DNA of 64,000 nt from Nocardioides currus (GTDB taxonomy: Bacteria; Actinomycetota; Actinomycetes; Propionibacteriales; Nocardioidaceae), in assembly GCF_003057875.1 (NCBI RefSeq), contig NZ_PYXZ01000001.1:620001-684000 (forward strand). The letters are read 5' to 3'. Of this stretch, positions 35,617 to 44,768 are shown in pieces; position 1 is the stretch's first letter; the number at the start of each line of letters is the position of its first letter. The translations under genes were made by a program, and so were the position numbers. A model generated the notes under the pieces. That model was not told the DNA's origin, did no database searches, and saw only the letters and a list, made by a program, of their open reading frames with translations.

Positions 35617-36207
35617 ATGACTCACGCACTCCCCCTCGGATGGAGCGGCTCCTTCGACGAGGAGGCCGCGGTGCTGCACCTGGCCACGGCCGACACCACC
35701 CGGGCCGCGAGCGTCACGTTCGCCCCGGCTCCTGCGGGGCGGGACGGGGACCTGCTCGACCGGGCGACCGGGTTCCTGGAGGCCGAGACCCACCGGATGG
35801 CGCGCCGGACCTGGGAGCGCAGCGGCGGACGACTGCCGGTCGGCGCCCGCGCCGAGGTCGGGACCCGAGCGGCCGGCGACGGCGTGATCGTGAACGGCTC
35901 GGCGACCGGCCTGCTGCGTCGGCGCCGCACGGGCGAGATCGTGCTCGGCGGCCGGACCTACGTGGTGCGGCACCGGTCGCGGTGGCGAGCGGTGGTGGAG
36001 GCCGACGGCCAGCGCATCGCCGTACTCTCCCGGCGGCTGCTGTCACGACGCTCGCGACCGCTCGAGCACACCCGCCAGCCGGGCGTGCAGACCGCCGCCG
36101 TCACCGAGGCCGACCAGCTCGCGGTCGTGCTGGCCGCCTCGGTGCTGGGACCGCCCGGCCGCCCCGGCTTCTGGGGCGAGCTGACGCGCGGGCTGCCGTT
36201 CCCGTGA
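35617..36207 (+). CDS. Hypothetical protein
   Basis: A 196-residue basic protein with no recognised domain, signal peptide or membrane span. It is rich in Arg and Ala and shows alternating strands such as GEIVLGGRTYVVRHRSRWRAVVEAD, suggesting a small beta-rich fold. ATG 35617 follows TAGCGT (35605-35610) by 6 nt, a good leaderless start. It faces divergent DUF2520/panC across 226 bp in which I see no gene, and converges on metI with 4 bp between stops. Confidence 0.65.
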   Translation: MTHALPLGWSGSFDEEAAVLHLATADTTRAASVTFAPAPAGRDGDLLDRATGFLEAETHRMARRTWERSGGRLPVGARAEVGTRAAGDGVIVNGSATGLLRRRRTGEIVLGGRTYVVRHRSRWRAVVEADGQRIAVLSRRLLSRRSRPLEHTRQPGVQTAAVTEADQLAVVLAASVLGPPGRPGFWGELTRGLPFP

Positions 36208-36211
36208 CGAG

Positions 36212-36880
36212 CTAGCGGCGCATGATCCGCCGCGCGGCGACGTTGCCCGCGAGCTGCACCACCTGGACGAGCGCCACGATGATGACCACCGCGGTCCACG
36301 TCACGACGGCGTCGAACTGCCGGTAGCCGTACTGCAGGGCGAAGTTGCCGAGGCCACCGCCGCCGATGACGCCGGCGATCGCGGACATGTCGACCAGGGC
36401 CACGAAGATGAACGTGTAGCCGAGGACGAGCGGACCGAGCGCCTCGGGCAGCACCACCGTCCGGATGATGTGCAGCCGGCTCGCACCCACGGAGCGCGCC
36501 GCCTCGATCACGCCCGGGTCGACGGTGACCAGGCTCTGCTCCACGATCCGGCTGATGCCGAACGCCGCAGCGAGGGTCAGCGCGAAGATGATCGCCGGGT
36601 TGCCGATGCCCGTCCCGACCACGACCCGCGCCAGCGGCTGGACGGCCGCGATGAAGATGACGAACGGGATCGGCCGGAAGAAGTTCACGACGACGTTGAG
36701 CACGAGGTTGGTGGCCCGGCTGGCGTAGAGCCCGCCGCGCCGGGTGACGTAGAGAGCCAGGCCGAGGAGCAGCCCGAGGATCCCGCCGAGGGTGAGGGTG
36801 ATGGCGACGATGTAGAGCGTCTCGTAGGCGCCCTGCCACACGAGGGGCCACAGCTCGCCGATGTTGGTGTCGAGGTTCAT
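36212..36880 (-). CDS. metI: Methionine ABC transporter permease
   Basis: A 222-residue permease with five hydrophobic segments. The BPD motif is visible in VIEAARSVGASRLHIIRTVV LPEALGPL (near 120), the contact site for the ATPase. It belongs to the MetI family. It completes a metQ-metN-metI cluster in the order substrate-binding protein, ATPase, permease, with 4-bp overlaps between genes. The import substrate is predicted to be methionine or its derivatives. Confidence 0.92.
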   Translation of the reverse strand: MNLDTNIGELWPLVWQGAYETLYIVAITLTLGGILGLLLGLALYVTRRGGLYASRATNLVLNVVVNFFRPIPFVIFIAAVQPLARVVVGTGIGNPAIIFALTLAAAFGISRIVEQSLVTVDPGVIEAARSVGASRLHIIRTVVLPEALGPLVLGYTFIFVALVDMSAIAGVIGGGGLGNFALQYGYRQFDAVVTWTAVVIIVALVQVVQLAGNVAARRIMRR

Positions 36881-37938
36881 CGCGACAGCTCCGTGGTGGG
36901 GACGAGGTCCGCGACGGCCGCCACGGCCGCGGTCACCGCGGCCGGGTCGCCGTCGAGGGCCAGGGTCAGGTTGCCGAAGGTCTCGCCCTGCACCTCCTCG
37001 ATGCCGCCGTAGACGAGCTCGAAGCGGACGTCGCGGCTCAGCAGCTCGGCGAAGACGTCGCTCTGGCGGACCTCGTCACCGCGGAACGCGAGCTTGACGA
37101 AGTGCCCCGGGTGCCGGGCGTGCAACGCGGCGAGGGCCTCGGCGTCGGGCTCGTCGTCGACGATCGTGGAGACGAAGCGCCGGGTGACGGGCTGCTGCGG
37201 GTCGGAGAGCACCTGCACCACCGGTCCCTGCTCGACGATCCGGCCGGCCTCCATCACCACCACGCGGTGGGCGAGGCTGCGCACGACGTCCATCTCGTGG
37301 GTGATGACCACGATCGTGATGCCGAGCTCGCGGTTGACCCGGCGCAGCAGGGACAGCACCTCCTGCGTCGTCTCGGGATCGAGGGCGCTGGTGGACTCGT
37401 CGGCGAGCAACAGGCTGGGCTCGGTGGCGAGCGCCCGGGCGATCCCGACGCGCTGCTTCTGCCCGCCGGACAGCTCGTCGACGTGGCTGTGCGCCTTGTC
37501 GGCGAGGCCGACGAAGTGCAGCAGGTCGGAGATGCGCTGGTTCTGCTCGGCCCTGGCGACCCCTGCGACCTCGAGCGGGTAGGCGATGTTGCCCCAGACC
37601 GTGCGCGAGCGGAACAGGTTGAACTGCTGGAAGATCATCCCGATCCCCAGCCGCACCTCGCGCAGGTCACGCTCCTTGAGGTCGGCGATCTCCCGCCCGC
37701 CGATGCGCACGCTCCCCGAGGTGGTCGACTCGAGGGCGTTGATGAGCCGGACGAGGGTGGACTTGCCGGCACCGGAGTAGCCGACGATGCCCACGATCTC
37801 GCCCGCCTCCACGCTGAGGTCGACGCCGCGGATGGCCTCGACCGGCGTGCCGCCGCGCGCCGCCGGGAAGGTCTTGTGGACGTCCCGGAGCTCGACCAGC
37901 GGGACGGACGTGGCTGCGGGGCCGGCTGCAGTGGTCAC
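36877..37938 (-). CDS. metN: Methionine ABC transporter ATP-binding protein
   Basis: A 353-residue ATPase. Walker A is GYSGAGKSTLVRLINALE, signature LSGGQKQRVGIARALA, Walker B LLLADESTSALDPETT. After about residue 265 comes a C-terminal NIL (ACT-like) domain (KLAFRGDEVRQSDVFAELLS), which in E. coli MetN binds methionine and inhibits transport when the cell is replete. Both ends overlap neighbours by 4 bp. Confidence 0.94.
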   Translation of the reverse strand: MTTAAGPAATSVPLVELRDVHKTFPAARGGTPVEAIRGVDLSVEAGEIVGIVGYSGAGKSTLVRLINALESTTSGSVRIGGREIADLKERDLREVRLGIGMIFQQFNLFRSRTVWGNIAYPLEVAGVARAEQNQRISDLLHFVGLADKAHSHVDELSGGQKQRVGIARALATEPSLLLADESTSALDPETTQEVLSLLRRVNRELGITIVVITHEMDVVRSLAHRVVVMEAGRIVEQGPVVQVLSDPQQPVTRRFVSTIVDDEPDAEALAALHARHPGHFVKLAFRGDEVRQSDVFAELLSRDVRFELVYGGIEEVQGETFGNLTLALDGDPAAVTAAVAAVADLVPTTELSR

Positions 37939-38876
37939 TGCTGGGCCGCGGTGTCGGCCTCGACCTTGTCCAGGGCGGCCTGGAGCTCGGGCTGCGAGAT
38001 CTTCACGAGCTGGGCGGTGCCGCCGGAGACGTCCTGGACACCGTCGGTCACGGCCTGCGTGTCCTGGTAGATCGCGACGAGCTTCTGCAGCGTCGCGTCG
38101 TCCTTGTCCTCGGCGCGGACGGCGAAGACGTTGACGTACGGCAGGGAGTTGGGGTCCTCCGGGTCGTCGGTCGCGATGGCGTCCGCGAACTCGAGGCCGG
38201 CCTTCTCCACGAAGTCGTTGTTGATGATCGCCGCGGCGACGTCGGGCAGCGAGGTCGGCGTGAGGTCGGCCTTGATCGCCTTCACCTCGACGCGCGAGGC
38301 CTCCTCGTCGATGTCGGCGAGGGAGGAGTAGATCGTGCCGCCGTCCTTCAGCTCGATCAGGCCGGCCGACTGGAGGATCAGCAGGCCGCGCGCCTGGTTG
38401 CTGTCGTCGTCGGGCACGACGACCGTGTCGCCGTCCTGGATGTCCTCGACCGAGTCGACCTTGGTGGAGTAGAGCGCCAGCGGGTAGATCGCCGTCGAGC
38501 CGAGCGGCACGAGGTCGGGGTCGTTGGCCGCGTTGTACTCCGCGAGGTAGACGAGGTGCTGGAACTGGTTGACGTCCAGCTCGCCCTCGCTGAGCGCGGG
38601 GTTGGGCTGCGGGTAGTCGGCGAAGTCCTTGACCTCGAGGTCGATGCCCTGCTCGGCCGCCTCGTCGGTGAGCACCTGCCAGTAGGGGTCGCTCGCCCCG
38701 ACGGTGCCCAGCACGACCTTGGCCGGCTCGGCGCCCCCGGCGGCGGCGGAGTCGTCACCGCTGCGTGCCCACACGATGCCGCCGACGACGGCGATCACGG
38801 CCACGACGGCGACGACGGCGAGGAGCGGCTTCTTGCGCGAGGTCGGCGGGGCGATCTGCGGGTGGGTCTCGGACAT
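37935..38876 (-). CDS. metQ: MetQ/NlpA family substrate-binding protein, membrane-anchored
   Basis: A 313-residue solute receptor. The mature part begins KVVLGTVGASDPYWQVLTDE and continues with the NLPA-type block FADYPQPNPALSEGELDVNQ. In place of a lipoprotein signal with a Cys, the N-terminus has one uninterrupted hydrophobic segment (about 17-36, PLLAVVAVVAVIAVVGGIVW) and the mature region lacks a lipobox; it is therefore likely held by a signal anchor. ATG 38874-38876 gives the shorter start. The 206-bp leader (38877-39082) contains no recognised riboswitch. Confidence 0.88.
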   Translation of the reverse strand: MSETHPQIAPPTSRKKPLLAVVAVVAVIAVVGGIVWARSGDDSAAAGGAEPAKVVLGTVGASDPYWQVLTDEAAEQGIDLEVKDFADYPQPNPALSEGELDVNQFQHLVYLAEYNAANDPDLVPLGSTAIYPLALYSTKVDSVEDIQDGDTVVVPDDDSNQARGLLILQSAGLIELKDGGTIYSSLADIDEEASRVEVKAIKADLTPTSLPDVAAAIINNDFVEKAGLEFADAIATDDPEDPNSLPYVNVFAVRAEDKDDATLQKLVAIYQDTQAVTDGVQDVSGGTAQLVKISQPELQAALDKVEADTAAQQ

Positions 38877-39082
38877 GGTGGTGCCTTTCGTGCGCAGGGG
38901 GTCGGCCGCAGGGTGGGCGGGCCGGATCGGGGCGGACCGGATCGGTCCACGAGCGACGGTCACGCTAAAGCCGACCAAGTTGATCGACTAACTGGTTTGC
39001 CGTCGTCCCGACAGTAGCCTCGGGAGAACCCCGCACGCCAAACCGAGATGCCCCGCAGGCGTGTGTTCTCGGTCACCGGCCC

Positions 39083-40042
39083 TCAGGCGCGCAGGTGCAG
39101 CTTCGCGTGGTCGGGGTCGTCGACCACGAACGGCCGTGGCGCACGCGGCAGCCAGGTGTGCGTCACGTGGTCGACGACGTGCTCACCCTCGGGCGCGACG
39201 ATCTCGGTGACGCCCTCGGGGACCGTGCCCTCGTTGAGCGCGTTGAAGACCAGCCACTCACGCCGCTTGCGGCGGTTGCGGACGCTGGTGGCGAACGACT
39301 CCGGATTGGTCCAGTGGGCGAACTCGTCGCCGTCGAGGTACTTCAGCTCGACGACCAGCCCCTGCGGCAGCGCGAACTGACGGATCTGGTCGGGCGTCGT
39401 GCGGATCTCCCACTCGGGCGCCTTGGAGTAGACGAAGTCCGGCGTCATCGGGAAGCCCCACTCCTCGATGTTGCGCAGCCCGAGGTCGAGGAACGCCCGC
39501 CGGTCCGACTCGATGTAGAGCCCGTGGCGCGGGAAACGGATCACCGCGTCGGCCTGCCCCACCTGCCAGGACAGGTCGGCCATCGAGACCTCGCCCTCGG
39601 TGGTGAGGACCATGTCGCCGTCCCACTTCCACGAGTAGCGGGTGCGGACGTGGGAGAAGCACCAGTTGTAGAAGTAGGCCAGCGAGTGGACGCTCGTCTC
39701 GGGTACGGCGAGGTGTTCCGCCCCGGCGCGAGCGACGTCGAACGGATAGGCCTTCAGGGTGAACTTCTCCCGCAGGCCGTGCTCGGCGGCGACGGCCAGC
39801 GCCGCCTCGCCGGTGCCGTCGGTGGAGTTGTTGTCGACCAGGAGCACGTGGTCGCAGGCCCGCAGCAGCGGCGGGAGCACGAACCGCATGGAGTCGGCCT
39901 CGTTCTTGACGCGCAGCACCGCGGTCGCGCCGCGTCGCTGCGGCCCCCAGTCGTCGGTGCGGTTCCAGGGCCACACGATGTCGAAGTCGGTGTGGCCCTC
40001 GAGGTTCCTCAGCCCGCGGCCGGCGCCGACGGGGACGCTCAC
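39083..40042 (-). CDS. Glycosyltransferase family 2 protein
   Basis: A 319-residue GT-A type transferase. The nucleotide-binding strand is ATAVLRVKNEADSMRFVLPP, the acceptor-side block HVLLVDNNSTDGTGEAAL, and a DxD-like metal site YSWKWDGDMVLT lies near 145. The start GTG 40040-40042 overlaps the sulfotransferase stop (GTGA). Together with the neighbouring sulfotransferase and the divergent glycosyltransferase at 41183, it suggests surface-glycan or glycolipid modification. Donor and acceptor are unknown. Confidence 0.84.
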   Translation of the reverse strand: MSVPVGAGRGLRNLEGHTDFDIVWPWNRTDDWGPQRRGATAVLRVKNEADSMRFVLPPLLRACDHVLLVDNNSTDGTGEAALAVAAEHGLREKFTLKAYPFDVARAGAEHLAVPETSVHSLAYFYNWCFSHVRTRYSWKWDGDMVLTTEGEVSMADLSWQVGQADAVIRFPRHGLYIESDRRAFLDLGLRNIEEWGFPMTPDFVYSKAPEWEIRTTPDQIRQFALPQGLVVELKYLDGDEFAHWTNPESFATSVRNRRKRREWLVFNALNEGTVPEGVTEIVAPEGEHVVDHVTHTWLPRAPRPFVVDDPDHAKLHLRA

Positions 40043-41148
40043 TGCTCCCCTTGCGAGTGCTCCGTGGCCCGCTGGCGTCCGAGGGCCTTGCGCACCCCGC
40101 GGCGTACGGACGGCGGGATCTTCGCCCGGACGTCGTGGGGGATCCGGTCGGCCAGCCCGCCGCCCTCCTCGGGCGGCGCGGTGTCGGCCGCGGCGCGGGC
40201 TCCGGCGATCCGGGCGGCCACGACCGAGGACTTGCTGATCGCCTCGGACTCCTCGTAGAGGTCGGTGTAGGCGTCGCGGAGCTCGTCGAGCGTGGTGTGC
40301 ACCGCGGCGACGTCGCCCGCGGGGTCGGCCAGCTTGTTGAGCTCCTCCCACGTCTGGGCGGTGAGCTCGTGCAGGCGCGGCGGGAGCGCGAGGTCCTCGA
40401 GCGAGGAGCTGACCCGTCGCAGCGTGGGGTCGATGAAGCGGTGGACCTCGCGGATCAGGTCGCTGCGGGTGTGGACGATCGACTGGAGGCCGAGGGTGTT
40501 GCCGACGTGCATGGTCGTCTTCACCCAGTCGGTGAGCAGGTCCTCGTAGCGCACGAACACCCGCGCGGAGCCGGCCTCGTCGCGGGTCGCCCGCTCGGTG
40601 TGGAGCAGCATGTTGAGCCAGCTGGCCGTGAGGTGGGCCGAGCCGAGCTTGTTGGCGTAGTACTTCTGCTTGCTCCCCACGACCTCGGCCGGCGGGCGCA
40701 GCATCGTCACGAAGACCGGCGCGGCCCCGGTCCTGATCGCGGCGACCCGCCACAGTCCGAGGAACCAGCTCAGGCGCGGGTCCTTCACGACCAGCTCCGG
40801 GTGCACGTCGAAGTGCGGCTCGAGCCACTCCGTGACCCGGATCCGGGCCGGCTCGCGGGTGGAGATGCGGCCGGTCTCGAACCATGCCGACGGCCGGGAG
40901 TCGCTGACCTGCACGCCGGCCTCCTTGAGCAGGCGGTCGTGGAGGTCGACGACCCACTGCGGCTCGGAGAATCCGCGCGGGTTGGAGGCGTCCGGCGGGA
41001 CCTCGGGCAGCGGCACGTGCATGCCGAGCTTGCTGGCGATGCCCGCCATGGTGGAGGTGCCGCTGCGGCCGGCACCCGCGACGAAGAGGACCTTCCGCGG
41101 GACGCCGTCGGGGTTCATCTCGTCGATCGCACGGGCCTGAGCAGTCAC
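40039..41148 (-). CDS. Sulfotransferase family protein
   Basis: A 369-residue protein. The PAPS phosphate-binding loop is FVAGAGRSGTSTMAGIASKL near the N-terminus and the 3'-phosphate-binding Arg/Ser region lies around FVTMLRPPAEVVGSKQKYY. A long C-terminal helical extension (about 240-369) follows. GTG 41146-41148 is chosen: a TAGGCT box (41156-41161, minus strand) lies 7 nt before it. An ATG at 41184 would overlap the start codon of the divergent gene. Substrate is likely a glycan or lipid. Confidence 0.82.
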   Translation of the reverse strand: MTAQARAIDEMNPDGVPRKVLFVAGAGRSGTSTMAGIASKLGMHVPLPEVPPDASNPRGFSEPQWVVDLHDRLLKEAGVQVSDSRPSAWFETGRISTREPARIRVTEWLEPHFDVHPELVVKDPRLSWFLGLWRVAAIRTGAAPVFVTMLRPPAEVVGSKQKYYANKLGSAHLTASWLNMLLHTERATRDEAGSARVFVRYEDLLTDWVKTTMHVGNTLGLQSIVHTRSDLIREVHRFIDPTLRRVSSSLEDLALPPRLHELTAQTWEELNKLADPAGDVAAVHTTLDELRDAYTDLYEESEAISKSSVVAARIAGARAAADTAPPEEGGGLADRIPHDVRAKIPPSVRRGVRKALGRQRATEHSQGEQ

Positions 41149-41155
41149 GGCGGGG

Positions 41156-41174
41156 AGCCTACCGCCGATAGGGT
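41156..41174. promoter_or_regulatory. Divergent leaderless promoter pair (40039 / 41183 genes)
   Basis: TAGGCT on the minus strand (41161 to 41156) ends 7 nt before GTG 41148; TAGGGT on the plus strand (41169-41174) ends 8 nt before ATG 41183. Both fit in 34 bp. Confidence 0.5.
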
Positions 41175-41182
41175 CGGGCGCC

Positions 41183-42310
41183 ATGAGGCTGCCCTGGCGA
41201 TCGGACCCGCTGCCTCCCGAGCCCCTCGTGTCGGTCGTGGTGCCGGCCTACGGCGTCGAGGACTACCTCCCGGCGTGCCTCGATTCGCTGCTCGCGCAGA
41301 CCTGGCAGAACTGGGAGGCGGTGGTCGTCGACGACGGCTCGCCCGACCGGTCCGGCGAGATCGCGTCGTCGTACGCCGCCCGCGACCCGCGCATCCGGGT
41401 GGTGACCGTGCCCAACGGCGGGCTCGGGTCGGCGCGCAACGTCGGTGCGGCGCACGCCACGGGCGAGTTCCTCGGCTTCCTCGACTCCGACGACGTGCTG
41501 CCCCCGCTCGCGCTGACCGTCCTGGTCCGCACCCTCGTCGAGTCGGGCTCCGACTTCGTCACCGGCTCGATCGTGCGGTGGGAGCCGACCGGCCTCGTCG
41601 AGCCGCCGTGGATGAGGCGCCTGCACCACCGGGCGATCGGGATCCGGATCGCAGAGCGGCCCGAGCTCCTCGGCGACGTGTTCGCGTGGAACAAGGTCTT
41701 CCGGCGCTCCTTCTGGGACGCGGCCGGCCTGCGCTGGCCCGAGGGGGTCCGCTACGAGGACCAGCCGACGACGACGCGTGCCTTCATGGCCGGCACCTTC
41801 GACGTGCTCCCCGACATCGTCTACCACTGGCGCATCCGCGACGACGGCTCCTCGATCACCCAGCAGCGCGGGTCGGTGCGCGACCTCGCCGACCGGTGGG
41901 AGACCAAGCGGATGGCGTACGCCGCCGTGCGGGCAGGCCACGACGCGGAGGTCGAGTCGGTGTTCGTCGACCGGGTGCTCGCCGGCGACCTGTGGCGCTA
42001 CTTCCTGGAGATCCCCGGCTCCTCCGACGAGTGGTGGACGCTGCTGCGCGACGGCGTGCGGGAGTTCTGGGGCGACCGGTCGCTGGTGCACTCCGGGCTG
42101 CCGCCCGTCCACCGCCTCGGCGGCTGGCTGGTCGAGCAGGACCGCCGCGCGGACGCCGCTGCGCTGATGACGTGGGTGGCGACGCTGCGCGGCCCGGCGC
42201 CCCAGACGGCGGACGGGCCGGGCCGACGCCTCGACGTACCGAGCGAGGTGCTCGACGTGTCGGGGGTCGACCCGGCCGCGCTGGCGCTCCGGGACTTCGA
42301 GGTGCGCTAG
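41183..42310 (+). CDS. Glycosyltransferase family 2 protein
   Basis: A 375-residue transferase with a complete GT-A core: LVSVVVPAYGVEDYLPACLD, VVVDDGSPDRSGEIA, GLGSARNVGAAHATGEFLGF and the metal-binding FLDSDDVLPP. After about 220 an extension resembling the CDP-glycerol glycerophosphotransferase-associated region is seen (YHWRIRDDGSSITQQRGSVR), common in enzymes building wall polymers. It is divergent from the sulfotransferase and the other glycosyltransferase, forming a small glycan-modification locus. The stop is 1 bp from the converging gene at 42312. Confidence 0.9.
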   Translation: MRLPWRSDPLPPEPLVSVVVPAYGVEDYLPACLDSLLAQTWQNWEAVVVDDGSPDRSGEIASSYAARDPRIRVVTVPNGGLGSARNVGAAHATGEFLGFLDSDDVLPPLALTVLVRTLVESGSDFVTGSIVRWEPTGLVEPPWMRRLHHRAIGIRIAERPELLGDVFAWNKVFRRSFWDAAGLRWPEGVRYEDQPTTTRAFMAGTFDVLPDIVYHWRIRDDGSSITQQRGSVRDLADRWETKRMAYAAVRAGHDAEVESVFVDRVLAGDLWRYFLEIPGSSDEWWTLLRDGVREFWGDRSLVHSGLPPVHRLGGWLVEQDRRADAAALMTWVATLRGPAPQTADGPGRRLDVPSEVLDVSGVDPAALALRDFEVR

Positions 42311-42311
42311 C

Positions 42312-43256
42312 TCAGAGCAGGCCCTCGTCCTCGAGGAAGGACGTGGCGACGTCCTCGGGCTTCTCCCGGTCGACCGCGATCCGGCCGTTGAGCTCGGTGA
42401 GCCCCTCGGTGGTCAGCGCCGCCATCAGCGGGTTGAGGATGTCGGCGACGTCCGGGTTGGCGTCGAGGAACTCGGTGGAGATCGCCGGCACGAGGTTCTG
42501 CGCGGGCTGGATCTGCTTGTCGTCCTCGAGCACGACGAGGCCCTGCGACTCCAGGGTGCCGTCCGTGGTGGAGGTCTCGCCGAGCTGGGACTCGCCGTCG
42601 ATGACCGACTGGTAGGTCTGGTCACTGGCGTAGCCGAGGCCGAGCACCTTGGTCACGTCGATGCCGTACTGGTCCGACAGCCCGCCCTCGCAGTCGAGGC
42701 GGCCCTCGCAGTCGGGGGCGGCGGCCAGCACGACGGACTTGCCCTCGAGGTCGGACAGCGTGGTCACGCCTTCGGACTCGGAGTAGTCCTGCGTCACGAA
42801 GAAGGCGTTGGTGTCGGTCGCGGGCGACACGTCGAGCAGCGTGATGCCGGCGTCGGTGAGCAGGGACTCCCCGTCGGAGGCCAGCTGCTCGCCGTCGCCG
42901 GCCTCGAACGGCTCGGCCTTCGCACCATTGGCCTGCGTGTTGAGGAAGTTGACGATGCCGCCGACGTACTCCGGCACGATGTCGACGCTGTCGGGGAAGG
43001 TCGGCATGTAGGCGTCGCGGGAGTCGACCAGCTTCACGTCGACGGAGTAACCCTCCTTCTCCAGGAGCTGCTGGTACATCGAGGCGACGAGCGTCGCCTC
43101 CGGGAAGTTCTGCCCGGCGATGGTGAGCGAACCCTTGTCGGCCGAGGCCGAGGAGTCGTCGCCGGCGGAGTCGTTGTCAAGATCGTCGCCGGCACAGCCG
43201 GCGAGGGCGAGGGCGCCGGCGGCGATGACCGCGGCGAGCGAGCGGCGTACGAGCAT
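42312..43256 (-). CDS. Glycine betaine/choline-type ABC transporter substrate-binding lipoprotein
   Basis: A 314-residue lipoprotein. Signal peptide with lipobox LALAGC at residues 17-22, then an acidic Ser/Asp linker and an OpuAC-type domain (SLTIAGQNFPEATLVASMYQ, DIVPEYVGGIVNFL). ATG 43254-43256 has AAGGAAA upstream. It follows two permeases in the same operon; their ATPase is divergent. Homologous systems take up glycine betaine, choline or related quaternary amines for osmoprotection; which one is not determined by sequence. Confidence 0.9.
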   Translation of the reverse strand: MLVRRSLAAVIAAGALALAGCAGDDLDNDSAGDDSSASADKGSLTIAGQNFPEATLVASMYQQLLEKEGYSVDVKLVDSRDAYMPTFPDSVDIVPEYVGGIVNFLNTQANGAKAEPFEAGDGEQLASDGESLLTDAGITLLDVSPATDTNAFFVTQDYSESEGVTTLSDLEGKSVVLAAAPDCEGRLDCEGGLSDQYGIDVTKVLGLGYASDQTYQSVIDGESQLGETSTTDGTLESQGLVVLEDDKQIQPAQNLVPAISTEFLDANPDVADILNPLMAALTTEGLTELNGRIAVDREKPEDVATSFLEDEGLL

Positions 43257-43311
43257 CTCGATTTCCTTCTGTGTCCCGTGGCTCGGGGCCACGCGTGTCC
43301 GGAGGTGGACG

Positions 43312-44073
43312 TCAGCCGACGGCGTCGGCGTTGGCGTCCACGGTATCCGCAGCCGGGGACAACGGATCCGCCTGGCGAGACGGTCCACCCTTGGGGGTGG
43401 GGTCGGAGGCCCGCTGGGCGAGGGCGGCGAGGAGCTCCAGCGCGAGGGCGACCACGGCCACCACCAGCGCTCCGGCCAGGCCCTTGCCGTAGTTGGAGCG
43501 GAAGAAGCCGTCCGTGATGATGGTGCCGAGCCCGGGGCCCTCCACCAGCGCGGCGATCGTCGCCGTCGCCCACACCTGCACGAGCGCGAGGCGCACGCCC
43601 GACATCACGAGGGGCAGGCCGAGCGGGAGCTCGACGCGGAAGAAGCGTTGCGGACCCGTCATGCCCATCCCGCGGGCGGCCTCGCGGACTTCCGCCGGCA
43701 CCTCGCGCATCGCGACGTACGCGTTGGTGATGATCGGCGGGAGGGCGAACAGCGTCAGCGCGAGCAGCGTCGCCAGGCCGGCGCGGCCGTAGGGGCCGAG
43801 CGAGTCCGTGCCCGGCCAGTCGGCCTTCACGAACAGTGCCAGCAGCGCGAACGTCGGGATGGCGCGTCCGATGTTGGAGATGTTGATGGCGAGGAAGCCG
43901 CCCCGGCCGAGGTGTCCGAGCCAGAGCGCGAGCGGCAGGCCCGCGACCACGGCCATCGCCAGGGCGGTCACCGTGAGCAGGAGCTGCTGGACGAGCAGCG
44001 CCCAGATGCCACCGTCGCCCGACCAGTTGGCGCCCGTGGTCAGGAAGTCCCACATGTCGGTGAAGACGGTCAT
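43312..44073 (-). CDS. OpuC-type ABC transporter permease
   Basis: A 253-residue permease with five to six spans. The ATPase contact motif is EVREAARGMGMTGPQRFFRV (near 145). It belongs to the ProW/OpuCB group. ATG 44071-44073 overlaps the stop of the paired permease (ATGA), so both permeases form the membrane channel together. The C-terminal tail (about 225-253) is disordered and Pro/Ala/Asp-rich. Confidence 0.9.
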   Translation of the reverse strand: MTVFTDMWDFLTTGANWSGDGGIWALLVQQLLLTVTALAMAVVAGLPLALWLGHLGRGGFLAINISNIGRAIPTFALLALFVKADWPGTDSLGPYGRAGLATLLALTLFALPPIITNAYVAMREVPAEVREAARGMGMTGPQRFFRVELPLGLPLVMSGVRLALVQVWATATIAALVEGPGLGTIITDGFFRSNYGKGLAGALVVAVVALALELLAALAQRASDPTPKGGPSRQADPLSPAADTVDANADAVG

Positions 44074-44768
44074 GCCCTGACCCCCCTCGTCCAGGGCGTG
44101 AGGAGCCGTTGGGCCACCACCAGCAGCACGTCGAGCAGGATCGCCAGCACGACGCAGATGACGGAGGCCGTGAACAGCTCGGCGCGGAAGTTGGTGGAGA
44201 CGCCGTCCTTGATCAGGTTGCCGAGACCGCCGTACGCCACCAGCGACCCGACCGTCGTCAGGGCGACCGTCGAGACGGTGGCCACGCGCAGGCCGGCCAT
44301 CAGGACCGGCAGCGCGAGGGGCAGCTCGACGCGGAACAGCAGCCGCGTGGCACCCATGCCCATCCCGGTGGCGGACTCGCGCACCTCGTCGGGGACGGCG
44401 CGCAGTCCCTCGAGCAGGCTGCGGACCAGGATCGTCAGGGCGTACAGCGCCAGCCCGATCACGACGGTGGTGGGAGTGAGGCCGGTGAAGGGCACGAGCA
44501 GCGGGAACAGCGCCAGCGACGGGATCGTGTAGATGCCGGTGGTGACGGCCAGGATCGTGGACTCCAGCCGGATGAACCGTCGCGCGGCGAGCGCGAGCGG
44601 GAACGCGATGACGAGGCCCACGAGCACCGAGACCGCCGTGATCGCGATGTGCTGCACGGTCGCGTCGACGATCTCCGAGCGGCGGTCGGCGAGGTAGTCC
44701 GAGCAGATCCACTCGTTGACCTGGCGTGTGTAGCAGCTCGGCCCGTCGGCCCCGGCCAGTAAGGTCAC
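44070..44768 (-). CDS. OpuC-type ABC transporter permease
   Basis: A 232-residue permease, partner of the one downstream. Contact motif EVRESATGMGMGATRLLFRV near 135. GTG 44766-44768 is taken as the start; its N-terminal extension CYTRQVNEWICSDYLADRRS resembles that of related permeases, and TAGCGT (44776-44781, minus strand) lies 7 nt upstream. A later GTG at 44720 is possible and would leave a normal intergenic gap. Confidence 0.87.
   Translation of the reverse strand: MTLLAGADGPSCYTRQVNEWICSDYLADRRSEIVDATVQHIAITAVSVLVGLVIAFPLALAARRFIRLESTILAVTTGIYTIPSLALFPLLVPFTGLTPTTVVIGLALYALTILVRSLLEGLRAVPDEVRESATGMGMGATRLLFRVELPLALPVLMAGLRVATVSTVALTTVGSLVAYGGLGNLIKDGVSTNFRAELFTASVICVVLAILLDVLLVVAQRLLTPWTRGVRA

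Noticed and set aside
38877..39082. SAM riboswitch ahead of metQ
   Set aside because: No conserved SAM riboswitch core or kink-turn could be recognised by eye.
41149..41184. ATG 41184 as sulfotransferase start
   Set aside because: It would overlap the divergent ATG; GTG 41148 has a fitting -10 box 7 nt upstream.
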